Source: Nitrospinaceae bacterium
GTDB taxonomy: Bacteria; Nitrospinota; Nitrospinia; Nitrospinales; VA-1
Length of the DNA stretch: 20,025 nt
Direction: 5' to 3'
Assembly: GCA_029261435.1 (NCBI GenBank)
Contig: JAJDBI010000206.1
Location: 1-20,025 of the forward strand
A program made the translations under genes and the position numbers. Every line of letters starts with the position of its first letter. Position 1 is the first letter of the stretch. This document shows, one piece after another, positions 7,936 to 15,039 of this stretch. The notes beneath the pieces were generated by a model. The model saw only the letters and a program-made list of their open reading frames with translations. It did not search any database and was not told where the DNA came from.

Positions 7936-8628
7936 TTAAATGTCGAACTCTTTTTCTTTCAGAGCAAATTTAATCATCTCACAAATCATATCCGCATCGA
8001 TGACAGAAGTGTTGAACGCCAAATCGAATTCAGCAGTAGTAGCCGCTTTAAAATAAGTATTAATGAACTCGGTTCTTTCGATATCCATCTTTCTGATGAA
8101 CTGTTGAGCAGCAATTGAATTGATACCCCGCACTTCCATAATGTTTTCAACTCGATTTTCAAAAGGAGCTGTCAATTTTACTCTTAAACCCTCCTTCCTC
8201 CCCTTTAAAATATAATTAGCTCCACGACCCAGCAAGATGGCATTTTCATTCCTCACAATAGCTTCCATCAACCGAGTGATCCTCAAAACATAATCCTTTT
8301 GCAAAATTGCTCCAGAAGTGATTAGGTAATTCACCCAGTTATCCACCTGAGTTTGTTTTCTCTCATCCAAAGTCTCCAGAAAATCCCTGTTCAACTCTTC
8401 CCTTTCGGCAATATGGTTGATCAGGTCCTTTCCGTAAACGCGCCAGCCAAGCTCACCTTCCAACTGAGGTATGATTACCTCTTCACGACAACCAAAGTCC
8501 CTCGCAATAGCTATAAAATGATGGGCTTCTGTCTGACTTTTCTTTGCGCGTTTACGGTTATCGTTCCACTCTTGAATTTTCTCAGCAATTATTTGCTCGG
8601 CAATGGATTCCGGAATTGCGTTCGACAT
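7936..8628 (-). CDS. cytidylate kinase-like protein with degraded P-loop
   Basis: This 230-residue protein resembles the cytidylate kinase-like family (PF13189). The region FIAIARDFGCREEVIIPQLE then LGWRVYGKDLINHIAE (about residues 43-78) aligns with the family's ISREYGSGG...LAEKLGIPFYDREL start. In active members the loop is glycine-rich (GSGG or GARGE). Here it reads GCREE, so the glycines after the first are lost and phosphate binding is questionable. A later segment, NAILLGRGANYILKGRKEGLRVKLTAPFENRVENIM, matches the family's GRGA...RV-L-AP pattern. An N-terminal stretch of about 40 charged residues (EKIQEWNDNRKRAKKSQTEA) precedes the domain. The ATG at 8628 has AGGTGA as ribosome site. 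The gene lies between the amino-acid dehydrogenase (33-nt gap) and the COG2403 GTPase (11-nt gap). It could be a regulatory or scaffold protein rather than a CMP kinase. Confidence 0.75.
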   Translation of the reverse strand: MSNAIPESIAEQIIAEKIQEWNDNRKRAKKSQTEAHHFIAIARDFGCREEVIIPQLEGELGWRVYGKDLINHIAEREELNRDFLETLDERKQTQVDNWVNYLITSGAILQKDYVLRITRLMEAIVRNENAILLGRGANYILKGRKEGLRVKLTAPFENRVENIMEVRGINSIAAQQFIRKMDIERTEFINTYFKAATTAEFDLAFNTSVIDADMICEMIKFALKEKEFDI

Positions 8629-8661
8629 AAATCACCTATGAGAAAGAGGTTAAAGTCTATG

Positions 8662-9768
8662 CTACATGTGGGCGCGAAAAGCCATCGCCTCTTTCAATCG
8701 TTCTTTCGCCATCACGATCGCCGCAGAGTGTGGATACTGCCCTTGCGTCAGGATTCTTTCCAGCACTTCTCTTGTATTCCGGCTGATCGTTGATTCTATT
8801 CTTTCAAAAGCCTGCTTTTCACTCATCCCCTGATATTCGGTTGCAGCACAAATCACTCCACCTCCATTAGCAATAACATCAGGAATAATAATAATTCCCC
8901 GATCCCGCATAACTTCAGCAGCCTCATGAGTGACAGGAATGTTGGCTCCTTCCAACACCAGTTTTGTTTTCAACAAATGTTGATTGTCCACCGTAAAAAC
9001 ATCGGGACGGGCAGAAGGTATAAAGATATCCGATTCTATCGCCAACATTTCCTCATGTGTCAACGGCTTGCCAAACCCTGAGCTTGTCACTGAACACCCG
9101 GACTTCTTAAATTCAATCAGTCCCGGAATATCGACCCCATTCGGATTATGAATCGCTCCGCCCGTATCGCAGGTAGCGATGATCGTAGCGCCTCGCTCCG
9201 TTAAAAATCGTGCTGCCGCTTTACCAACATTGCCAAATCCCTGAATAATTACCCGAGCATTTTTCAACGGAACTTCAAGGACTTCACTGGCAACATCCGC
9301 CGCTACCGCCAAGCCATATCCCGTTGTACCGAGTTCATCCAGAGGCAACCCTCCCAATACATGAGGCAAGCCCACCGCCCGCCCAATTTCATCATGAATA
9401 TAGGCCATACAGGTTTCATCGGTCCCCATATCTGGTCCGGGAATATAATCAGGAAGATGCTTGATGGCCTGGGCAAACTCCCTGACCAGAGCCTCCTTGT
9501 TAGCGACAGATGGTTCTGACAAAATTGCCGATTTAGCTCCCCCATGTGGCAGATCATTCAATGCATTTTTTAAAGTCATCGCTCGAGCCAACCTGAAAAC
9601 CTCACGAGTATCCACATCCGATGCCATGCGACAGCCTCCCACAGCAGGCCCTAAAGAAAGGTTATCAATAACAACAATCGCCTTAAGCCCAGATTTGGGT
9701 TCGTAAATATGCACGATTTTTTCCGGCCCCAAATCATCAGCAAAACTATCAACATAATGGGAGCTCAT
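8662..9768 (-). CDS. Glu/Leu/Phe/Val dehydrogenase family amino-acid dehydrogenase
   Basis: The ATG at 9768 gives 368 residues and is preceded by GGAAGG at 8 nt. The GTG at 9777 lies inside that ribosome site and is rejected. Family motifs are LGPAVGGCRM (39-48), MTLKNALNDLPHGGAKSAI (64-82) with likely catalytic K79, PGPDMGTDE (110-118) and the Rossmann loop QGFGNVGKAAA (176-186). The enzyme oxidatively deaminates an amino acid to a 2-oxoacid with NAD(P)+, or runs in reverse to fix ammonia. Substrate is uncertain. The length and the YEPKSGLKAIVVIDNLSLGPA start resemble leucine dehydrogenase (about 364 residues), while PGPDMGTDE resembles glutamate dehydrogenase. Position 16 nt after the acyl-CoA synthetase and downstream of the oxidoreductase genes suggests it feeds 2-oxoacids to that complex or draws from it. 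Confidence 0.88.
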   Translation of the reverse strand: MSSHYVDSFADDLGPEKIVHIYEPKSGLKAIVVIDNLSLGPAVGGCRMASDVDTREVFRLARAMTLKNALNDLPHGGAKSAILSEPSVANKEALVREFAQAIKHLPDYIPGPDMGTDETCMAYIHDEIGRAVGLPHVLGGLPLDELGTTGYGLAVAADVASEVLEVPLKNARVIIQGFGNVGKAAARFLTERGATIIATCDTGGAIHNPNGVDIPGLIEFKKSGCSVTSSGFGKPLTHEEMLAIESDIFIPSARPDVFTVDNQHLLKTKLVLEGANIPVTHEAAEVMRDRGIIIIPDVIANGGGVICAATEYQGMSEKQAFERIESTISRNTREVLERILTQGQYPHSAAIVMAKERLKEAMAFRAHM

Positions 9769-9776
9769 GATGCACA

Positions 9777-9782
9777 CCTTCC
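9777..9782 (-). promoter_or_regulatory. ribosome binding site of the amino-acid dehydrogenase
   Basis: GGAAGG on the minus strand sits 8 nt before the ATG at 9768, in the 16-nt gap after the synthetase gene. It overlaps the alternative GTG at 9777, which is therefore unlikely to be the start. Confidence 0.65.
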
Positions 9783-9784
9783 TT

Positions 9785-11893
9785 TCATGGCAAAAATTTC
9801 ATTTTGGCTTTAGCATCCAAAACAACCAGTGAATCCGTGTAAAGCCTGACAGGATTAAAGTCGAGCGAAACCAGTCTAGTTTCCTCCTCAACCCATTTCA
9901 CCATCCATTTTAAAAATTCCATCAAACTGGCGAGACTTAGAGAAGGTTTCCCTCTCACCCCTTGAATGATTTTACCCGCCTTGGTCTGCAAGATACTTGC
10001 AAGGATTTCTTCATCTGTCGCCGGAAGCAGGACGCGTTCAATATCCTTAAAGACTTCCACATAACTACCTCCCGTTCCAAAAAGAAGCAAAGGACCAAAT
10101 GTTTTATCCCGGCACATGCCTACCATCAAGTCAAACCCCGGTGGCATTTGCTCTTCTACCCAAACACGACCTGGGCAGACTTGGTTCATGAACTCCCATT
10201 TTCTTTCCAAGTCTTGCTTATTATTCAAGTCAAGTTCAATTCCACCCAGCTCCGTTTTATGTAGCAAATCTGGTCCAACAAGTTTGAGAACCAATGGAAA
10301 TCCAATCTCTGCAATTGCCTGATCCAGATCTTCGGGTTTGGTAACAGGACAACTTGCAGGCACTCGAACTCTGCATTCACGCAAGAAACGCTTGATATGC
10401 ATTTCATCTACAGGAGGAGATAACCGCCCCTCACAAGGTAACAGCGAGTGAGAAACTCTTTTCTCACCCACTTCAATTTCTTCAGCCTTCTTTGCTCCCA
10501 ACCGAGTGATGAGGTTGACCGCCCAAGCAGCCTCCTCGCCTGTGGGGAAAACAGAAATAGCTTCATTAACAAAAGCCTCGCTAAAAGGTAGAAACATATT
10601 CCGTCCATAAGCACCCAAAGCAACCGGAAGGTCTCGGGGTAAAACTTCTAGCAATCGTTTGGCAAGATCAGCATTGATTCCTTCTGTTCCACCCAGGACA
10701 ACCAGTAAAAGGCAATCGTACAATCCGGTTTTAAGGATTTTATCAATGGCCAAAACACACTGTTCATTGGTTCCAGAACCCGTCAGGTCGACAGGATTTT
10801 TGAATGAATAAAATCCGGGCAGAATAGTTTTTAATTCTTCCTGGGCCTGCAAAGGAGTCTCGACTACATCACAGTTTCCCCCTTCAAGAAGATCTGTGAG
10901 CAAAACCCCCATGCCTCCACCATTGGAAACGATCAGAACACGGTTTCCCTTGGCAACAGGTCCACTTTGCAAAACTTGCAAAGAATTAATGAGCTCATTC
11001 AATCCATTCACCTCGATCATTCCGGTTTGCCGGCAGACCGCCTGAAATACCGGATACTCACCAGCAAGAGAAGCGGAGTGTGCCTGTGTTGCCCGGTTTC
11101 CCTTCTCGCCTTTCCCCCCCTTATAAATCACCACAGGCTTTAATGCTGCTGTTCGTCGGACAATTTCAAAAAACCTCTCGCCATTTTGGACGCTCTCCAA
11201 ATAAATACCAATGACTTTAACTTTGGAATCACGTGCAAATGCCTCAATCGCTTCACATTCACCAATATCTATTCGGTTGCCAAAATTGATGGCACGATGC
11301 ACCCCCACATCACGACTAGCCAGTTGATCGAGAATGGCTGACAAGAATGCTCCGCTTTGAGAAATAACAGCGATCGAACCCGTCCCTGGCAAACGAATGT
11401 CATCGGCGGAAAGGAAAAAACTATTAAACTTATCAGCAGAACTGAAAGTGCCCATGCAGTTTGGACCTATAATTCGCACCTTGAGTTTGCTTGCCGTACC
11501 TTTCAAGTCTTTCTGTAAGAGTTCTCCTTCAGGCCCGGATTCGGAAAACCCACCACTGACCACAATCAAACGGTGAATTCCCTGATCTGCCAAAGGCTTG
11601 ACCAAAGCTTCAACGCGTTCGGAAGAAACAGCCGCAATCGCCAGATCTATATCCTGCGGTAGTTCTTGAATGGATCGTACAGACGTGCATGAGCCCAATG
11701 ATTTTCCATCAGGGTGGACGGCAATCAGTTGCCCGGCAAACCCTTGTGCAATCAAGCTATCAACGATCCTCTTACCTTGGTTTCCCGGTTTTGTTCCTGC
11801 ACCGATTACAGCAACCCCTTTTGGTGCAAAGAAAGACTCAAGGACCTTTTCAGCCGAAGAAAACCGAGTAGTCATTGTGGCGGTCTCAATCAT
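9785..11893 (-). CDS. acd: acetyl-CoA (acyl-CoA) synthetase, ADP-forming, fused alpha-beta
   Basis: Starting at ATG 11893 the protein has 702 residues. This start has GGAGG 4 nt upstream. A longer open frame to 12124 is rejected because it runs through the upstream beta-subunit gene. The order is: CoA-binding domain (GVAVIGAGTKPGNQGKRIV, 26-44), succinyl-CoA-ligase-like domains with IGPNCMG (142-148) and ISQSGAF (177-183), the phosphohistidine loop QAHSASLAG (H272), SNGGGMGVLLTD (323-334), and a C-terminal ATP-grasp domain with FPLVLKLVGPDLLHKTELGG (532-551, H545). The two histidines match those that relay phosphate in characterised ADP-forming enzymes. It converts acyl-CoA, ADP and Pi to the acid, CoA and ATP. 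The start overlaps the oxidoreductase beta stop by 8 nt, which ties the ATP-forming step to the oxidoreductase that makes acyl-CoA. Acyl preference (acetate or a longer or branched acid) cannot be read from sequence. Confidence 0.93.
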   Translation of the reverse strand: MIETATMTTRFSSAEKVLESFFAPKGVAVIGAGTKPGNQGKRIVDSLIAQGFAGQLIAVHPDGKSLGSCTSVRSIQELPQDIDLAIAAVSSERVEALVKPLADQGIHRLIVVSGGFSESGPEGELLQKDLKGTASKLKVRIIGPNCMGTFSSADKFNSFFLSADDIRLPGTGSIAVISQSGAFLSAILDQLASRDVGVHRAINFGNRIDIGECEAIEAFARDSKVKVIGIYLESVQNGERFFEIVRRTAALKPVVIYKGGKGEKGNRATQAHSASLAGEYPVFQAVCRQTGMIEVNGLNELINSLQVLQSGPVAKGNRVLIVSNGGGMGVLLTDLLEGGNCDVVETPLQAQEELKTILPGFYSFKNPVDLTGSGTNEQCVLAIDKILKTGLYDCLLLVVLGGTEGINADLAKRLLEVLPRDLPVALGAYGRNMFLPFSEAFVNEAISVFPTGEEAAWAVNLITRLGAKKAEEIEVGEKRVSHSLLPCEGRLSPPVDEMHIKRFLRECRVRVPASCPVTKPEDLDQAIAEIGFPLVLKLVGPDLLHKTELGGIELDLNNKQDLERKWEFMNQVCPGRVWVEEQMPPGFDLMVGMCRDKTFGPLLLFGTGGSYVEVFKDIERVLLPATDEEILASILQTKAGKIIQGVRGKPSLSLASLMEFLKWMVKWVEEETRLVSLDFNPVRLYTDSLVVLDAKAKMKFLP

Positions 11894-12818
11894 ATTTCCT
11901 CCAATAATCATCGACTCTGCTTTGAATCTGTTCAATGACTTCATCCTGTCTATGCGGAGCAAACAAGTGTCGGAATCGTTTTTGCCTCTCAAGAAATTTT
12001 TCCACCGGCAATCGTTTGCGAGGGCGCACGGTATGAACCATTTCCCCTTCAAAATACTCTTTGACCGGGAATATTCCCGTATCAACTGCAAGCTTGGCAA
12101 TCTGCTGAGCTTCCTTCGGATCAAAACCCCAGCCAGTTGGGCAAGGTGACATGCAAATGAACATGCGAGGTCCTTTCAAATCTTTGGCTCGGGCAAACTT
12201 ATTAGACAAGTCTATAGGTTCACGCGGAGATACCGTAGCAAGGTAAACCGGTTTCTGTGCTTTCCAGATTTCAAACAGGTCCTTTTTATTCATCTCCGTT
12301 CCCGCTTCATGCACATCCGTACTCGGTGTCGTCTGAGTTGCACTGCCATAGGGGGAAGCCGCAGACAATTGAAACCCGGTGTTGCCATATGCTTCGTTGT
12401 CATAGCAGAAATAGATGAAGTCCAGCCCTCTATGAATCGCTGCCGAAGTCGGCCCGAACCCCATATCATTGGAAGAGCCGTCACCTGCAACCACAATCAC
12501 ATTAAGGTTTTCCTTTTCCTCCAGTCCTTTATGACGCATGCGAATATCCAGTGCATCGCGGACACCTTGTGCCGCAGGCACAGGCCCGCCCATGGTGGTG
12601 TAAAGCCAGGAACCTTTCAGTGGAGTGAATGGGTAAACAGAAAGCAGGGTGAAACAACCTGCGGCGTTACAAATTAGAAAATCATCACCCAGTTCTTTCA
12701 ATCCCATCCTCAGTCCTTCCAATCCGCCACACCCGGCACAAAGCCCTGTTCCCGGCGCAATCGCTTCATGAGGATGAAGGTCTTTTATTTTTTTATGAAC
12801 TGCCGTTAACACTTTCAT
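11886..12818 (-). CDS. porB: 2-oxoacid:ferredoxin oxidoreductase beta subunit (TPP-binding)
   Basis: This 310-residue subunit begins with a cluster region GTGLCAGCGGLEGLR (C27, C30), then C55 and a later CPTGWG (C226), matching the four cysteine ligands of the [4Fe-4S] cluster near TPP. The TPP-binding motif is AGDGSSNDMGFG (111-122) with DNEAYGNTGFQLS (140-152), the latter typical of pyruvate-type enzymes, where DNEIYGNTGGQ is usual. The reaction converts a 2-oxoacid, CoA and oxidised ferredoxin to acyl-CoA, CO2 and reduced ferredoxin, and can run in reverse for carboxylation. The pyruvate-like motif favours pyruvate, but 2-ketoisovalerate cannot be excluded. It overlaps the alpha gene by 4 nt (ATGA) and the downstream synthetase gene by 8 nt. 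The C-terminal 70 residues are rich in Arg, Lys and Glu. Confidence 0.92.
   Translation of the reverse strand: MKVLTAVHKKIKDLHPHEAIAPGTGLCAGCGGLEGLRMGLKELGDDFLICNAAGCFTLLSVYPFTPLKGSWLYTTMGGPVPAAQGVRDALDIRMRHKGLEEKENLNVIVVAGDGSSNDMGFGPTSAAIHRGLDFIYFCYDNEAYGNTGFQLSAASPYGSATQTTPSTDVHEAGTEMNKKDLFEIWKAQKPVYLATVSPREPIDLSNKFARAKDLKGPRMFICMSPCPTGWGFDPKEAQQIAKLAVDTGIFPVKEYFEGEMVHTVRPRKRLPVEKFLERQKRFRHLFAPHRQDEVIEQIQSRVDDYWRKYD
11898..11902 (-). promoter_or_regulatory. ribosome binding site fixing the start of the ADP-forming synthetase
   Basis: GGAGG on the minus strand lies 4 nt before the ATG at 11893, inside the last codons of the oxidoreductase beta gene. It decides between this start and the in-frame ATGs at 11911 and 11875, and removes a spurious 77-residue N-terminal extension. 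Confidence 0.7.
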
Positions 12819-14041
12819 GATTCCGCCTCTTTCAATTCCGCAATTTGCTGAAGTCGATTAAACCCACTGACATCCTTTTCGTCATACAGGTAAAGTGGCG
12901 ATCCTCCATCCAATTTATCGAGATTTTCAATGATAGCCATGAAATCCTGATCGTCCATGTCTTTCCCCCCAAGTCCTCCGATGACTGATAGAATTTTTTC
13001 GGGACGATCTTCACGTGCATAAAGGGATGTGACGATTTCCGGATAGGTAATTCCGCCCATACCCGGAGCCAGATTTTGATCTATCACGGCAACCTTGGCG
13101 TGCCCTGCTAGAGCCGAGGCAATCGCTTCACCGGGGAAAGGCCTGAAAAGTCTCAACTTCAAAAGACCAGCCTTAATTCCTTGTTGGCGAAGTTTTTGCA
13201 CTGCTGACTTTCCTTTAGTCGCAAAAGAATTACTCATCACAAAAACATATTCCGCATCATCGAGATGAAACGTCTCGACTGGTCCGTAGAGTCTCCCAAA
13301 GTGTTTTTCAAAATCCTGCGCCACCCGGTTGAAACATCCTTCCGCATTGCGGCAAGCCAGCTCCTGCTGGAGCTTGAAACTGGTATAAGTCGCCCCACCA
13401 AAAACCGCTGATGCCCTGGCCATTGGCCGTGAGGCCTGAAACACCGGTTGCGTTGCCGTATACAAAGGCAAAAAGCTCCGGACTTCCTGCTCGTCGGGGA
13501 TCAAAACCGGTTCGCGTGTGAACGATAAATAAAATCCATCCATATTGACCAGAACAGGAAGACAAACTTCCTCGGCAACTCTGTATCCCATCAGAATAAA
13601 ATCAAACACTTCCTGACAAGTTTCAGCATGCAATTGAATCAAGCCACAATCCCTGGTACTCATGACATCGTTATGATCAGGCTCTAGCGTGATGGGGGTG
13701 GCGAGAGCCCGAGATACATTGACCAGCACCATAGGCACCCGCCAGCCAGTTATCGTGTAAAGAGATTCCAAGCCATGCAGAATGCCTTGACTCGAAGAAG
13801 CCGTAAAAACCCGCACTCCGGTAGCTCCGGCAGAACCCGCTGCCATGAACATGGAATGCTCCGAATCCATATTGGTGAATTTTCCCTGTAGAGTCCCATC
13901 TGCAAACCATTTTGCCAGAGTCTCAACAATTTCAGTTTGCGGTGTAATAGGAAACGCCGGAACGTACTCCACCCCCGCCATTCTTGCTCCCCATGCCGCC
14001 GCTTTGTTGCCAGTCAACATTATTTTGTTTGGCGTTTTCAT
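12815..14041 (-). CDS. porA: 2-oxoacid:ferredoxin oxidoreductase alpha subunit
   Basis: This 408-residue protein starts MKTPNKIMLTGNKAAAWGARMAG. It has the pyrimidine-binding landmark VPAFPITPQTEIVETLA (27-43) and the segment MDSEHSMFMAAGSAGATGVRVFTASSSQG, all usual for the alpha subunit (domains I and II) of pyruvate or ketoisovalerate ferredoxin oxidoreductase. The C-terminal half, with EYVFVMSNSFATKGKSAVQKLR and KVAVIDQNLAPGMGG, is the transketolase-C-like domain. It forms the TPP site together with the beta subunit. The start is in a 4-nt ATGA overlap with the gamma-delta gene and its end has the same overlap with beta, so the three are translationally coupled. No internal ferredoxin domain is present; that is supplied by the gamma-delta fusion. 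Confidence 0.93.
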   Translation of the reverse strand: MKTPNKIMLTGNKAAAWGARMAGVEYVPAFPITPQTEIVETLAKWFADGTLQGKFTNMDSEHSMFMAAGSAGATGVRVFTASSSQGILHGLESLYTITGWRVPMVLVNVSRALATPITLEPDHNDVMSTRDCGLIQLHAETCQEVFDFILMGYRVAEEVCLPVLVNMDGFYLSFTREPVLIPDEQEVRSFLPLYTATQPVFQASRPMARASAVFGGATYTSFKLQQELACRNAEGCFNRVAQDFEKHFGRLYGPVETFHLDDAEYVFVMSNSFATKGKSAVQKLRQQGIKAGLLKLRLFRPFPGEAIASALAGHAKVAVIDQNLAPGMGGITYPEIVTSLYAREDRPEKILSVIGGLGGKDMDDQDFMAIIENLDKLDGGSPLYLYDEKDVSGFNRLQQIAELKEAES

Positions 14042-14925
14042 GGAAACATCCCCGTTTCTCTTACTGTGTTAATAAAATGGCCCGGGCACTCCTGCGCGCA
14101 AATCAGGCATCCTTTGCAATGGTCATAATCTATTTCCGGCCTTCCATCAGAGTCCACCCCAATAACTCCATCCGGGCAACGGGCATAGCAGATCAGGCAG
14201 TTGTTGCAGTGCTCATAATCAATTTCTGGCCTTTCCACCCGCCAGTTCCCGGTTTTTCGTAAAGCCATGTTTCCCGGCTGTAAAATAATAGGAGCCGCTT
14301 CGATCACAGGCCGATGTTGAGGAAAAACCAGCTGCTTGGCAATTAAAGGCTTATTCACCTTTTCTGAGACGACTGCTGGTTGAATGACTTCGAAAATTTT
14401 CCGCGCCAGATCAAGGTTGCCTTTCATCACTTTGGAAGAAACTCCTGTTAACTCATCTTCCACAGCTTGCAGAAGATCAGGCAACTCAATGATTCCCAAC
14501 AGGCGGGCTCCCACGGCAGAAAGCGCAGAGCTGTATACCGTATGGTTATCAAGATACTGGATACAAAGATCGGTCAGGTTAATTGCCATTACCGTAAAGT
14601 TATGCTTCAACGACTCAGGCGTACGATCAGAATTAACAAAGATTATGGTGGATGGCTCTGCTCCACAAAGAGGAGCAGATTGGGGATCGTTAAGCAGAGT
14701 TTCATCCCCGATCAAAATGATATCAGGGGACAGTATCGGGCCGCGTTCAAGCACAGGGTCTTTAGAAATGCGTGTGAAAGCAATGACCGGGGCTCCCCTT
14801 CTCTCTGCCCCGTAGAGAGGAAAGTCTTGCGCCTGGAAACCAGAATAAAACCCCGCACTGCCTATAATCTGACTGGCGGTTTTTATCCCCTGCCCCCCAC
14901 GACCATGAATACGTATTCGCCACAT
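14038..14925 (-). CDS. porG: 2-oxoacid:ferredoxin oxidoreductase gamma-delta fusion
   Basis: This 295-residue protein joins two subunits. Residues 1 to about 185 are the gamma domain, with RIHGRGGQGIKTASQIIG at the start, AQDFPLYGAERRGAPV (32-47) and the SALSAVGARLLGI segment. Residues from about 232 are a delta-type ferredoxin with two [4Fe-4S] motifs: C240/C243/C246/C250 and C270/C273/C276/C280, each preceded by the repeated phrase PEIDY(E/D)HC. A linker of about 45 residues separates the domains. The gamma domain helps hold CoA, and the ferredoxin domain takes electrons from the beta-subunit cluster to soluble ferredoxin. It is the first gene of the long minus-strand run, with GAGGG 4 nt before the ATG at 14925, so the operon promoter should lie in the 114 nt upstream. 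In many organisms gamma and delta are separate genes. Confidence 0.92.
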   Translation of the reverse strand: MWRIRIHGRGGQGIKTASQIIGSAGFYSGFQAQDFPLYGAERRGAPVIAFTRISKDPVLERGPILSPDIILIGDETLLNDPQSAPLCGAEPSTIIFVNSDRTPESLKHNFTVMAINLTDLCIQYLDNHTVYSSALSAVGARLLGIIELPDLLQAVEDELTGVSSKVMKGNLDLARKIFEVIQPAVVSEKVNKPLIAKQLVFPQHRPVIEAAPIILQPGNMALRKTGNWRVERPEIDYEHCNNCLICYARCPDGVIGVDSDGRPEIDYDHCKGCLICAQECPGHFINTVRETGMFP

Positions 14926-14929
14926 CCGG

Positions 14930-14934
14930 CCCTC
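14930..14934 (-). promoter_or_regulatory. ribosome binding site of the gamma-delta gene
   Basis: GAGGG on the minus strand, 4 nt before the ATG of the gamma-delta fusion. It supports that start and therefore the 5' limit of the long minus-strand gene run. Confidence 0.6.
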
Positions 14935-14970
14935 GCTCAGTTGATTGTTTTACTTATCCTCTATATATAA

Positions 14971-15014
14971 GACCCCGCCTAAGAAGAAATATTCCCTATT
15001 AATAAAGTGGGGCC
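14971..15014 (-). terminator. weak GC inverted repeat in the 114-bp gap between the TPR gene and the oxidoreductase operon
   Basis: GACCCCGC (14971-14978) can pair with GTGGGGCC-side bases (15007-15014) with one mismatch and one G-T pair around a 28-nt AT-rich loop. On the minus strand it follows the TPR stop and is trailed by TTATATATA, so it could be a poor terminator for the fhs-prsW-tpr unit. It could equally be an operator or attenuator ahead of the oxidoreductase operon, whose first ATG is 46 nt further on. The stem is short and the loop large, so confidence is low. No clear -35/-10 pair stands out in this gap. Confidence 0.25.
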
Positions 15015-15039
15015 GTATGTCAGTATTTTCCACATTTAT

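Noticed and set aside
11894..12124. N-terminal extension of the ADP-forming synthetase frame
   Set aside because: It lies within the oxidoreductase beta gene in another frame, looks nothing like the CoA-binding domain, and the ATG at 11893 has a strong GGAGG site.
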